Source of the DNA: Marasmius tenuissimus
Taxonomy: Eukaryota > Basidiomycota > Agaricomycetes > Agaricales > Marasmiaceae
Assembly (NCBI GenBank): GCA_029532415.1
Contig: JAQOTA010000053.1
Location: forward strand, 5,022,001 to 5,086,000
Length of the DNA stretch: 64,000 nt
Reading direction: 5' to 3'
Shown: positions 45,248 through 57,916 of the stretch, piece by piece
How the letters are laid out: each line of letters starts with the position of its first letter
How positions within the stretch are numbered: position 1 is the stretch's first letter
Translations under genes and position numbers: made by a program
The notes under the pieces: model-generated
What the model saw: the letters and a program-made list of their open reading frames with translations, nothing else
Told to the model about the DNA's origin: nothing
Database searches by the model: none

Positions 45248-47033
45248 TCAATCGGGTGTATAGCTCGGAGGAAGATCCACGACAACTTCCTCCTGTCGAG
45301 GGTATCGCAACCCGCTATCCTGATGTCTTCGTTCGATGACCTGACCGCTCTGACTCGTCTCAGCTCCTTGCGGTTGTTTTGTGTCATCGCCCTGGTTTCC
45401 CACCATGCCTGTCGAGTGGGAAGAGACAGATGCAACTCCAGCAGCTGGACCGGGTGCTCCTAGTATATAACCATCATGCGTAGGCATTGAGGCTGAATTA
45501 CTGACCCCGAGCCTGTTTGGCCGAAGAGGTCCTTCTGCGTCGAGAGGAGCAGAGCTTCCGGTATTCGCTAATGAGGGAGCACGATGGTGAGAAGAAGAGT
45601 CGCGATAAGCATCGTAGAATGAGGATGTGGCAGGATAAGACGACGAGAATGCCGAAGTTGGAGAGCTGAACGACCCGACGCCAGATGCTGTCGCTGTCGG
45701 TGAGGTGACATTTCGCTGTGGAGACAAGGCTGCGGCGCCACTACCAACAGCATTCGGCGCGGCATACATGTTGTCGGGATTGAACGGAACAGCTTCCCAG
45801 TTGGCTTGCTCTTCTCTCTTCGTTCGCCTCCTCCGGAGGAAAAAACATATAGCGAGAGCGATCAGAATGAGTCCTGCCACTCCACCGACCACTCCTCCGA
45901 CGATCGCGCCTGTATTGGAAGAGCTCCCGTCAGTGCCAGTTCTTTCAGGAAGGCTACCAGCCGTTGTGCCGGTAGAGTTCAATTGCGCTCCGCCTTCGCT
46001 GGCGGTGACATAGAAGTAGTCGACGGAAAACCACTGTGTAGGATTCTCGCCTTGTTTCTGAACGCCAGTATACGCAATGACCATCTCATGCGACCCGGGT
46101 TCCATCTTGGGGGTGGTGAACAACAACTGATTGTACCAGTCCGTGCGATTGTTGGTGTTGGGAAGGAATTTGCTAGCTGGAACTTCAAAGGTAGTGTCCC
46201 CCGAGTTGTCCACGAAGTAGCGCCCACTGCCAGCCTGCCAGTCCCTGTCTGAACCTTCATTGAAGCCGTATAACGAAACAGAGGTGCCTTGAGCAGTGCT
46301 GTCAGTCACACAAGCGTCAAAATCCCGAATAATGATACCACACACCATTGAATTGAAAGTTCATGCTGGCGCCCGTCGTTCCCGTCCCGTTGAACAGCCC
46401 TGCTATTGATCTCCAGTTTCCCGTCCCATTATCATATCGCATACTTGGGTCACTTCCGTCGATCTTCAATACCTCGTTCGCGAGGTTGGCAGTGGGTAGA
46501 GGCACGTATTCTATCTTGTCAAGCCACCACATCTGTGTATCCGGATTGTCGATGTTCACATTCACTGTAAGAGTATGTTGTCCACGGGACAACCGTCCTT
46601 GCTCGCATAGCAGTAGATTTGTGACATCGTGCATGTAACCGCGATAATTGGTGTTTCTGATTGGGCTCCCATCGACCTGGCAGGTCCACTTTGCGAGTGC
46701 TGCGTTATCGTCGGAAGTGGTGTTCTGTGGGCGGTTATATCGGCGGTTGTCCTTCGCCCCCCGAACCTGAACGAATTCACCTACAAGGAATGAGAATGAC
46801 TCAGCATACGAAAAACTTCCGCAGAATAGCTGAGACGCACCTTCAAACGTGAAATTGAAACTAGCACCATTCGAATTCGTTCCGTGCATTGTATGGTTGT
46901 AGGGAGCACCGAAGATCCCTATGTCGTCGAAAGACCCCACATCTGGAGACCATGTTCCTGTATACTGAATTCTGGTATCAGTATCATCAACGACGACTCT
47001 TCTAGGGTATTCGATGTCGGATGGGTAGCTCAT
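45248..47033 (-). CDS. Single-pass membrane glycoprotein of the basidiomycete carbohydrate-binding-like type
   Basis: Exons 47033-46841, 46780-46346 and 46287-45248 join to 555 residues. Residues 1-295 form an outside region with two similar beta-rich halves (RRVVVDDTDTRIQYTGTW, GASFNFTFEGEFVQV, then LKIDGSDPSMRYDNGTGNW, GASMNFQFNGTSVSLYG) and many N-glycosylation sites. Next come a Thr/Gly/Ser stalk, one transmembrane helix (GAIVGGVVGGVAGLILIALA) and a basic stop-transfer (RRRRTKRE). The cytoplasmic tail is long, Ser-rich and unstructured. The ATG at 47033 gives no signal peptide. A classic one (MAMEHLFGFLVLFP) lies just upstream at about 47093-47052 in another frame. One extra base in the C run at 47050-47054 would join the two. 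The second intron uses acceptor ctcaag, giving the expected FNGTSVSLYG. Confidence 0.8.
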
Positions 47034-47576
47034 CCCGTGTAGAGTGGAAGGGGGAAGAGGACAAGAAAACCGAAGAGATGCTCCATCGCCATCATGGTCA
47101 AGTCAATTTGCTCACTATTACTGATTGCCGACCTGTCCATCACAAGCCCGCACTGCCGAACGCTGCCCGAAGCATGCATATGATGCTGTAGGATGCTGTC
47201 CGTAGTGCCCGTACGCCAAGGCATTTGGTTATTCTGAGTTTCTCTGATGGAGTTAAAGTTGAAGTCATTTTGCAGCGACAACGGCGATCGTAACACCCTC
47301 CGTGGGATAAAAGTCATGCATTGAGTCTGAAGTTCAGTATGTGGTTCATCGAGAGAGAATGTAGTAATAGGCCTGAGCTGTCCGAACCTCCTCCGGATCC
47401 ATAAGTCAACAGCAGGAACAGCTGGATTGAGTAAATCAAATAATTCCATATGCAACACGCACTCAACACCCAATAATTCCGACATACTCCAGAGTGCGTG
47501 TCCAGACAGATCCTCATGACAACATGCATCAAGTCGAACACTACCGTCGTAACTCAGTTCTCAATACCACGAAAAG
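47034..47576. other. Intergenic between membrane protein and Vps15
   Basis: Contains the out-of-frame signal-peptide coding stretch described for the membrane protein (about 47093-47052) and the 3' end of the Vps15 gene. No other gene. Confidence 0.45.
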
Positions 47577-50500
47577 CTACTGCTCGCCTCCAGCGTCCAC
47601 CCTCCAAACCTTGATCACACCGGCTCGGTCACCACTAACTATTCCACAACGGAATGGAGAATCGATGCACACCAACGCTGTGATAACATCTTGATGGGAT
47701 TTCAAGAGGTTTTGCTGGGTGTGTGTTATCAGTGACATCCTCTGTTGTGGTCGATTGCTCTGCGAAGTTCCGCTGGCCGGCCACGTCTCTACGTGCGTGG
47801 AAGCTGTGTCCGTCGTCAACGAGCTAAAGCCGGCAATGAGCACCCCAAATTCACAATTCTCAAAATGGTTCAAATTACCAGTACGTTGGACGTTCGTTGT
47901 CCTCTTCAAGTCCGCAAAGAACGGTCGACCTTTCGACCTTGTGCAGATCCCAGAGCCGTAGCTTTCGATCTTCTGAACCGGTGATCATAAATCCTTTCCA
48001 TGGACTTCGACTCGACGTAGAATCCATACTCAGGTCGGCAAAATCGGATCTATGGGAAAATGAGTGGCCACCAAATTCCATTCCAACCGTGACAGCCCGG
48101 ACGTCAGTGCTGGGTAACGACATAAGCTGACTTGGAATGTTTAGGGATTTCTTGTCCAATTCTTCTCCAGCTTGGCGCGAGCGGACCAAAGCATCGATAG
48201 CCGCAGAGGGACTAGTATCCGCATCCACGCCTGCCAATTCGTGCGGCTCGTGGACTACCGCGTCTGAGGTGGTTGCTGGAGCATGACGCACGACGAAGGT
48301 TTCTACGAGGATGGACTTCTCTATGTCCCAGACTTCCACAAGGATATTCGAAGAGCGGCTAACCACTTTCTTGGAGGCTTCCACGGTTACCATTACCCAC
48401 TTCCCTCGGCCTTTCGATGGATGGACAACACACTGGTGTATCCGAACAGATCTCCCAGTAGAGGCCACCCCTACGTGCCAGCTTTTCAGAAGTAGTCCGA
48501 ACCGTCTGTCCCATAAGCTGAGTACACCAGTCGAGGTTCCGACGAGAATCCACGACCGCTTTCTGTCCAAGCACATGGAGGTGACAGGGCCAAAGTGGCG
48601 TGGGTTCTCCATGGATTGCAAGACGCGCATCGTTCGAAGGTCAAGAATGGTGATCATGGAATGCGTTGTGGCATAAACCAAATTCGAGGCAGACTCTACA
48701 AGTGCGATAAGTAGCTGAGACCTAGATGTAGACACCACCAGGACTTACCAGTGTTATAATGCGTCATGCACGTAATGTACTCCCCGACAGTATCAACTCT
48801 ATGCTCGCGAATAACCTGCAGCTTGTTGTACTTGGGTAAGGTGCCTCCCTGCGTTATGTGCACCCGTACGATGTGCAGACTGCCATCATCGGCTGCACTC
48901 GCAAAGCAATGTACACCTTCGAGCATGCATATGGCCTTCACCCGTGCGTGATGCTGCCCGTACGTATGCCTCGGTTTACTCGTCACGTTCCTCTCCAATC
49001 GTGCGGTATCCCAGACTTTTACTGTCTTGTCATCTGACGCCGACACAAAAAACATATGGTCCGGCGATACTGCAAGCCCAGTAATCGCCTCCGAATGAGA
49101 TCCCAGATGTGCAATCAACGCAGTCTCTATCTTCTTCGCGCTGCCATCCCTTGAGACAAAACTTTGTCGGACCGGGTTCCGCCTCCGCACAGGTCCTTCA
49201 TGAACCTTGGGTCCAAAGTCGCCCTGTAGTTCTCGATTGTTGTCCAGGTAAAGATTTTCGAGTAGGTTACTGATTGCAGGGTCCTGACCATCTAAACAGC
49301 GGTGAGAAAAAGGACGCATGGCGCTTACTAATCCAGCGCTTACCATAAGAGGAGATAGGCGCTAAGGAAGGTACTCGCGACAGATTACTGGGACGAACTG
49401 TGTTCGACGTAGAAAGCGGAGAAGAGCGTTCCGAAGGCTCAGGAGAGGTTTCGATTCGCATATGCGGATGTGAATCCAGAAGCCCTAGAGCATTCGTCTT
49501 GAAAGACCCCACTGCCGGGGCTGCCTTCTGAGTGTCGATACTCCCCACTTGCATGCGACTGAGGGGTCGGAACGAGGTCGAGTTAGTCGTTGATACCACA
49601 GATTCCGTGGGGCTTCCTGGCCTATCGGTAGTGGCGGGAGAAAGGGGTGCACTTATTGTCTTGGAGGGTGGAATAGCGAGGGGAGAAGAGGGAGGCCGGG
49701 GAGTCTGTGTGACCGAGAGGGAGGAGGCAGAGCCATTGATGGTTGCGAGCCGACGCCGCAGGTCTTCGAATGGCGCATTGGAAGGTGTTCCGTCGCTGGA
49801 GATACGGTGGACTGAGGGAGACAAGATAGGTGATCGAACTGATTCTACGGATCTTCTCGAGCTTCGCGATGTTCGTATTCCATCGTCTGCCGCGTTCAAC
49901 TTCAAAAAAACTGTCTGAGGAACAACTCCCACTTTCGGCAATTCAACGTCGCCTATGACTTTGAGGGTCTTCTCCGTATCTGGCTCGAGATGGGAACGTG
50001 AGGCAAAACTACGCACGAACGATTAATATAAGACAAAGAGATGAATGGCAGAGTGTTACCTCGAGAGGGCGTTTGCTAATTTCAGAATGTAGTCCCGCAT
50101 TGCTTGCAACTTTGGTTCCTCATTCGTAGTCATTCCAAGCTGCTGAAGCTTCGCGACATGAGGTTCGTCGCTAAGAAAGCGGTGAGCTTGAAGGGGGGAA
50201 AGCATTCGAATCATGCACGTACTCTGCGGACATATTCCTTGTAATTGAGGTGCCAGTCCTACGAAACGACGCGACGCTTGCGCGTGGCGACTCTTTCCCT
50301 TTTCCGGCTCGCTTGGATCCCCTCCAAAAGCTGAGCTTATCGGCCCTCTGTGCCCACTGAACGGCCCCATCGAATATCTGCCGCGGGAGCTGGAACCGAA
50401 ATCACGTTTAAGGTCACAATTAACAATATGAAGAGTGAGACACACGGGGGGTTTCAATGCAACCAAAACATTTTGCTCGTCAATGACGGCTATGTCCGAA

Positions 50501-53376
50501 TTCAAGAAGTGACGGAGGGACGGATACAGGACACACCACACATCACTTGCAGGAAGATGTTTCGCAGCGGAGGCAATGAACGCGGCAGCACCTAAAGCAA
50601 ACCCGAATGAGTAAACAGTGTATTGCAAGGGTCCGACCTTACCTTGTCTGATCCAAGCATTGGGGTGATAGAGGAACCCCAATGTGGCGCTCATCAATTC
50701 CCAGATCCGCATCTTCTGGAACAGACCCAGTTCACACAAGCTGGTCAAAGCGGTCAAGACTTTCGCTACCACCGTCTCCTCCACGTCTAGAAAGGGTCAG
50801 CCAAATGTCTCTGGTTGAATGAAACCAACCGACCGACCTGACAACGCTTGGATCATCAACGGCAAGATGTACTCTTCAAGACTTCTCCCTCCAGCACAAG
50901 CCGCAACATCGACTATACTTTCGAAAAAGGCGAGTCGCAACAGCCAGTCTCGGTCATTCAGGTATGTTATCATGTGGCTCAAAATAACATCGTTGGTCCT
51001 CTGCCGAAGGAAAATGCACAGATACGATATATCGTGCAGAACGGCGCGTTTAACGATGCTTGAAGGGTCCATGAGTAATGCAGAAAGATGCTCTTGGATG
51101 TTATTCTGCAAATCCTGCATACTGGCATCGTACGAGACCTGCAAACACAAAGATGAGTCGTGAAATTACAGGTTTACACATGCTTCGCTAGGGCTCGCCT
51201 CATAATGCGCGTCATATTCTTGTGCATCGGGAAGTAGTTTGAACGATCCGTGCGCCTTAAGAGCTTGTCCCATTTCCAGGTAACGGACCGCAGTGTCAGC
51301 GACCTGCACAAGGCACTGTGCGTATGTGCAACGAACGGAAACCTCAGGATCCTGTACTAGATATTTGATGTTGGGTATGATGTATTCGGGGAAGATTGCA
51401 GCATTCGAGGGCGTGATCACGGTTACCATCATAAGCTATAAGAGCAGGTTCAAGATAGGCCTCCAAAATCGGGTCAAACAGAACTCACTACTTGTACTAG
51501 CGTCCTGATAGCGGCCATTCGGACAGGGGCGGCGTCGTCATGAAGGAGATCAACAATATAAGGTACCATTCGATCCAACTTGGCTTCGTCTGTCAGATGG
51601 GGTGATAGGGCAAGAAAGACATCCAGTGCGCGAATTTTGGAACTGGGCAGTGAGCAATTCCGAAGATTCGCCGAAACGAGAGCTAATATCATCAGCGCTG
51701 GGCCATCTAAGATACGGCTTAATCAGCCTGAGGAGGAGCAGAACTGGACGAAGACTCACCTATCGCAGCTCGTGGAGCTGGCTGAAGGACGCCGGTAAGC
51801 TTTGATTCGCGATTCGGTATATGAAGTTCAACTGGGAGAACGTCCTTTGAGAGAATCTTAGACGATATGAGAGTGCTTTCAGGTATAGTTACACACCTGG
51901 AATGGTTTGGAAGTGCTCGCCGTGGAGTTGTAGTCGATCGTGATTCCCATCGTGGGCTCATCCACCATTTCAGCTATGATATAAGGTTCTACACTCTCGA
52001 AATCTGCCCATAGTCTTTCTAGCCGGTGGTCGGAGTCGCTCGGTAGGGTTTCATTGGAGGTTACAGCACCACCGTGGAGTGTCGGTGGCTGGGATGAACG
52101 AGGATTGGGTGTGGGTGTGATGGTGGTACTGGGGGTAACGGGGGTTGCAAGTCCTGCGAAGGGAGGTGCAGTGGGGAGCTCGTTGACGGAAGAGACGTAG
52201 TTGTGTAGGAAGCTGAAGAAGCATTCGGGGAATACGGTTCCCCGTGAAGTATGCAAAAGACTGTCGAAAGTGGGTCGCTGGGAGGGATCCAGACTGATCA
52301 TCTGTTTGATCACGTTCTACTGGTACCGATGAGTGAGGGTAAGCCAAAGGTCTGGACTATTACTCACTCGCACACCCACGTCCTCAATCTCGTTCAAAGG
52401 CGCGTCTACATTGAAGTCTCCATCCCTGTACTTGAAGAGCTGACTGAGCGTGAATAATGGCGCGCCCTCCAGGAAAAGCTCAGCAATGACACATCCAACG
52501 CTAAAGCAATCCATTGCCTCAGTGATCTTCCCGTCCCTCTTGCCATCATTCTCCTCCATTGCTATTTTTGACTTTTTAGCAGTGATCTCCGGGTTGCCTG
52601 AGGCAGTATAGAATCGTTCAGGTGCAATATAACATGTTCTTCTTCCGGATGTGTCGAAGTAGAAAGAAAAGTCGGATGGGTCGTCAAGTGGAAGATAGAC
52701 CGGCTTGTATGTAGCGAAATCGGAGAGATAGACCCAATTCCAGGAGGTAACGAGGATATTCTCAGACTTGATGTCGCCATGAGATATCTTGCGGTTGCGT
52801 GCATCGCGAAGTCCGGTGATAACCTGAAAGCTATCCACTTCTTCTCAATCGGACTCAAGAATGGGCGTGTGCTGGGTGCTGAGTCAGAGAATCGTTCACT
52901 GGCCACCACCGACACTGAAACACACCTGATCCGGTCGTAGAGGTTGCTCGCTATCCACTGTCTGATAATGTAACCAGCCTTGTCGGTCTCAACAAAAGTC
53001 TGGTAGTTATAAACGTTGGCAATGTCCGACAAGGCTTCCCTTTCAACTGTTCGACAATCGTCAGAGTAGGCCGCTGTCATTGGGATTCACCACACACCCT
53101 TTAGCCTTCTCAGATGTGTTCGCAAGGTAACTCCAGGATCAGGCTTTATGAAGATCTTCACGACTAGTAAACCGTTCTTGTGTCGACACCTAACGGTCTT
53201 GAGAAACCGAGCTGTACCTAGACTGAGTGACATATTGGGGTCAAGAGGATACAAGGAATATATGGGTTGAGTACGCACCTCCTCTCATAGACAATGTCAC
53301 CGCCTAATTCTGATATGAAAGAGTCGAGTGCGCCGGTCGTTCGTGTGAGGGTAGAGCCTGATTGTACGTTGCCCAT
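47577..53376 (-). CDS. VPS15: Vps15, regulatory subunit of the class III PI 3-kinase, with a one-base deletion
   Basis: Seventeen exons: 53376-53279, 53222-53098, 53046-52926, 52871-52368, 52316-51897, 51844-51760, 51706-51489, 51435-51199, 51138-50838, 50786-50643, 50591-50446, 50389-50223, 50170-50060, 50008-49344, 49291-48749, 48695-47879, 47823-47577. The sum is 4949 nt, one short of 1650 codons. N-terminal MGNVQSG is a myristoylation signal. The kinase domain has STRPFLSPIEKKWIAF, HGDIKSENILVTSWNWVYLSDF and CYIAPERF. HEAT-like helices fill the middle (DPSSIVKRAVLHDISYLC, YLNDRDWLLR) and WD40 repeats the end (SASDDKTVKVWD, GTSTGVLSLWD, GSEDRKLRLWD). Near 52826 the frame slips: WIAF should continue Gln-Val-Ile-Thr-Gly but one C is missing (TTTCAGG for TTTCCAGG). 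Everything else is intact, so a sequencing error or a very recent mutation is likely. The exon ending at 51199 probably uses a GC donor. Vps15 anchors and activates Vps34 in autophagy and endosomal sorting. Confidence 0.88.
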
Positions 53377-53986
53377 GATGGCTTGTCGAGGTTTGTGTGA
53401 GTAGCAAAGGGTCGAATCGTGTTATATGAGAAGCATAAGTACCGAAGCACAGCACGACCAAATTCTAAGTCCAGTGCGGGAGTAGAGAGACCAGAGAAGA
53501 GGAGAAATGGTAGGATAACGTAAGGAGCCTTGTGGGTGCTTGTGGGCCGACGGGCGCTCTTGGCGGAATAGCTCTAGACGCCCACTGGACTCGAGATGAG
53601 GTGTGGCGAATTCGAGGTGTCTCTCGAAGATGAGCACAGTAGTGTTGCAAGAAGGCAATTGTTATTTATAGTTTGTGGCAAGAAAGGTATCGACGTTTAC
53701 TTTTTTTGTATTTTGTAGTGATGAAGTGGTGGTATACGGACGTACTATTTCTACATCGTGGGTCGTGTACTTCTACTATGTGATCTATTCTCTTTTTGGT
53801 GTTCGTTGTAAGTCAGGACGATATCTAGATATACTTATTAGGCGATAGCCTCCTATACTGTTGAGAAGACTGATTGCAGAGAGAGAGAGAAAAGGAAAAA
53901 ACCGTAATATTTCATTACATTGCTTCCCAGCTCTTGGTCAGCGGTTTAATTCATCCTCTAGGCAAAGTTGCATTCCTCGTTCCAGA
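53377..53986. other. Intergenic between Vps15 and sugar transporter
   Basis: 5' flank of Vps15 and 3' flank of the transporter. AT-rich stretches near 53700-53830 may include the transporter's poly(A) region. No gene. Confidence 0.4.
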
Positions 53987-56256
53987 TCAGGCGCTTTGCG
54001 CAGGCTGTTGTTGCTTCTCGGTTTCCTCTCGCACGGAAGGGGGATGCTCGAACTCGTGCCTTCGCTTCTCCTCATCACCTGAGAGGCCGTACTGGATAGC
54101 TTGTCTTTCGACCTCGGCCTGGTCGAGAGGAGGGAGCTCGTTTCCGACCTTGACATACCACTCCTTTTGAGTGAAGCCCTTGGCGAAGATGATATCAATT
54201 TCCTCCAAAGAGCGGCCCCTGGTCTCCACGTAGAAAAGGATAATGAAGGGGAAGAAACAGAGGTTGACAATGCCGAAGAAGAGGAAGGTACCGAAACCAC
54301 CGAGGGAGTCCAACATAGGTGGGGTCCACATAACGACGGCGAAGTTCCAACTCCAATTGGTCATCGTGGAGATGGCGTTGGCGTTAGTACGAATGGCATT
54401 GGGGTTGATCTCGGCGGGGTACAGCCATGGGAGTTCGAGCCAAGTGCTGAAAAAACTGTGCATCAGCGAGAGACGGAGGGAGGACTCAAGATCGGAGACG
54501 TACCATCCGAACGAGATAAGGAAAAGGAACAGTCCCACGACAGCTCCATAGGTTGCTCTGTTGTCCCGGTCTCCGTAGACGTTGTAGGGGATCAAGCAGA
54601 AGCAAGCGAGGAACTAAAATGGAATCAGTCGAACATCGGCAACTCGTACCACGAATTACTTACCATCGACATGGCTTGCCCAAATGTGCCCAGTAAGAAC
54701 ATTTTACGACGTCCCAACCTCTCAATCATAGGGTAGGATCCGAACGCAGAGATTGCATAGACAGTCGAACAAACACCACCCAAGATGAGAGCAAGCTGAC
54801 GATCGAGACCGATGTACGTTTCAAAAATAACCGGACTGGCAGCTCGTCAGCGAGGTCGTAACCTAATGAAGAGACTTTCACTCACGCAAAGTAGATGACT
54901 GCGTTGCAACCACCAATCTGCTGGAAGAGCTGGGACGAAGCGCCAATAAGAGTACGTCTCAAGTGCTGGGAGGGTCCTCCAGTCAAGACATGCTTGATCT
55001 CGAGCTCACCAACGCTCTCGAGAGCATCGACAATGAGACGTTTCTGCAACTGCACCTGTGCGGAGCTCACAGGCTCGTTTGCAAGTGCAGCCACGACATG
55101 CTCACCCTCCTCGAGTTGACCGGTAGAAAGGAGGAATCGTGGGGACTCAGGGAGATACCAAACCCCGATGATGACGACGACAGCGAAGATGATCTGGAGG
55201 CCAATGGGAAGTCTCCACGAGATAGAGGTATCGATAAACGACAGCCCGAAATCTGTCGACATGATTGAATATCGGCTACACTAGCCCAGACACGGAAAAC
55301 TCACCGATCCAGTATGCGATGACAGTTCCAGTGGCAATCATGGAAGCCTCAATACAGATATGGAGGCCACGATTATGCGACTTGGAGCATTCAGCTTGCC
55401 AACTCGGAACAGTCGCCGTGTTCAGGCCTTTGGAGTCGGTTAGAAATGGATCAGCGAACATTCGGAAATGAAAGCGCACCATTCCCAACTCCAGTTACGA
55501 TACGACCGATAACAAATTGGTGGCCGGCTTTGAACCTGTATCAGAACGTATCAGAGCAGTCAGCAATCAATGGACTCTTCGGCTTGAAACGAATAACAAA
55601 CCCGGGGATAGCAGTAATCTGAATGATAGCTCCGAGAATGACGAAGGTGGCCCCTGTCGTCGAGTTCAGCGGGGTGAATCATGATGTCCCTCACACAGAC
55701 CACTCACCAATACCAATGTTCTTTCGACGACCAAGCTTGTTTCCGAAAAAGAGAGCGAATGAAGCACCTGCGAGACATCCGACTTCGTAAATAGCAGTGT
55801 AAAAGGCTTGCATGGTTGAAGAGTGTTTGTGCCCCGAAATTTCGGGGTCCAGATCGGGGAAGACACGATAGAATTGAGGTGCAGAGATAATTCCTGACAT
55901 CTACAAAGGGGGAAATGAGGGAGCTGTGACGTTTGATAGATAGATGATGCATACCACACCCTGGTCATAACCAAACTATCCGCGAGACGGGACGTTAGTA
56001 CCAGTATTACTGATCAACGATGAACGCTACAAACCAGAAGGAAAGCTGTCACAGGCGCGTCAGTACAGGGCCACCTCTCAAATCATAGAGACTGAAAATA
56101 CTCACAGCAAGTTGCGGTGACTGTGATCGCGGCGAGCAGTCTGTCGCCAGTCAATCCCATGTAATGAGGTACACCATTCTTGACCTTCGCACGGACCGTG
56201 CTCAGGGAAGAGCTGGACGTAGATGCAGCGTCATGTTTCTGAAGCGAGCTCCTCAT
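53987..56256 (-). CDS. MFS sugar (hexose) transporter
   Basis: Eleven exons join in phase to 571 residues: 56256-56106, 56045-56035 (11 nt), 55975-55955 (21 nt), 55900-55708, 55653-55602, 55535-55480, 55427-55305, 55252-54886, 54835-54664, 54613-54504, 54446-53987. Family motifs of the sugar porters are in order: LLFGYDQGV, GNKLGRRKNIG, GRIVTGVGNG, WRLPIGLQ, WYLPESPRFLL, FQQIGGCNAVIYFAP, ERLGRRKM, WLELPWLYPAEI and VETRGRSLEEID. Twelve transmembrane helices are expected in the plasma membrane. It should move a hexose or disaccharide with protons; the substrate cannot be read from sequence. The cytosolic tail ends QQQPAQSA. No lesion found. Confidence 0.9.
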
Positions 56257-57916
56257 GGTATGGGGAAGGGGAACCAGGGGGAAACGGTGAGAGGTTGACC
56301 CAGTGGGTGCCGTACTTTTTATAGGGCATTTCTAGGTGGAACAACTTGCAGCCCGTCAAAATTATGGAAGTGGAGCGTTGGTGCATGTAGAGAATAGAAT
56401 TCAAATCGTTTCGCGAACCGGACTTTGATAGGACCGAAGCGACAACTGGCGAAGGGGGCGCCACGGATGGAGTCTCTGACAGTTCATTCGATTCGATAGG
56501 ACACCTTGAAATATCCTAAAACATCCAATAAGAGTTCGACGGGTGCATGGTCGACTCTAGAACAAACCAGGAGGAAGAAAACTTCTTCTGCCCTTGATAA
56601 CCTCCTGAGTTTCACCTAGAATTCATGTTCGCGTTCAGACCAGGGTTACCATGCAACGTCATTTCATAAATTTAACGAGGCCGAAGTGGCTCCTATGTCG
56701 AGCGCCAAACGTTACCCAGTTGGACCTTCGCTTGAGATAAAGTCCCGGAATTTTTTTTCCGAACCGGAGGTGTACCAGTGGCGCTGTGCAGGTGCCTTAA
56801 TCCTTCCGGGGGACTTGCCCCAGATACCGGCAACGCTTCGGCTTTCAGGAATCAGCAGTTTCCTACATATGTTTTGAGTTTCATTGGAGACGGCCTCAAC
56901 GTTGCGAGGTTCGGGCTGAGTCGGGACTGGATCAATCGATAGTGACTCGATAAGGAGAGTACTCCAAATTTGTAAAGGAGTGGAGTGGATCAAAGCATGG
57001 TGTTGTACTCAACGCCAAGTGAGTCGGATCGCTGAGGTGGCGAGCGCGAGGGAGATAGGCTCTGAGCGTGCCGTGCTTCGTTCTCAAGGAGAGTTTGTTG
57101 GTAGGAAGGGACTGACAGTTTTCCTCCCAGATTCCAGAGAGAAATTCACCGGTGAGGTCAGTGTTGAGTCGTGAAGTTGATGGCTGGATGCGAGGGCAGA
57201 ATCTGAAGATGGGAGCCGGAGGGTGAGGTCTAGATTCAGGATGATAACAATCCAATGTGTACGCCGACGGCTACATGTATGCCGAACGAGACGAGAGGTG
57301 TTGCGAAGCCGTTCTCACCGGAAGCAAGCTGCAAGGACATGCGCGTTAAGATTCAGTTTACGTTTCCCATCTTTTCAAGTGAAAGTACGAAGGGGTCTTG
57401 CCTGAAAGCAATGGACTATGACGCACATTTGTGAAGGTAAGTATACTTCGTTCAAGTTCAACCATGCTGTAAAGCTAGAGGTAGCGGCCTAGTTCTGATT
57501 CTGACCCTGATAGCCACAGGTCCGTAGTTGTACTTCAACTTGGAGCCAGTTACCAGTCTCAGCTGAGACTTGTCTGAGCTCGAGTCTTTGTTGTCAAGAT
57601 GGTCCCTGAATAAGTTTGCCCATTTCCCTTTTGTTATTTCCTGACCAGGAGATATAAGTTCAATCTTTGAGGCTCTGAGGTGGCGTAGATATGGTATCGA
57701 GCTCACCGTCCTTATTGTCTCCGAGCAATCAGGTGGCTAGAATCTGTGAGCACAGGCGATTACGGAGGTCTTGCAACAGGACAATTGTTGTCAGGGTCAA
57801 CGTGTTACGCGTCGACTTCGCACTTTGGCGCGTCGTCCACTAAGCGCTCGTATAAGCGCCTGTAGGGTGTATCTTTTTCGAGTCACACCGAAAATTGATC
57901 ACGATTACGATTGCGC
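56257..57916. other. Intergenic, 1.7 kb, divergent promoters
   Basis: Lies between the divergently transcribed transporter and ThrRS. The longest open frame (about 56932-57255, minus) is proline/serine-rich with no recognisable domain. I see no repeat ends. Confidence 0.45.

Noticed and set aside
44972..45463. Plus-strand frame of 163 residues
   Set aside because: It overlaps the end of the membrane-protein gene in antisense, has no recognisable domain and no splice support.
56932..57255. Minus-strand frame of 107 residues
   Set aside because: Low-complexity composition, no family resemblance, and it lies in the promoter region between divergent genes.
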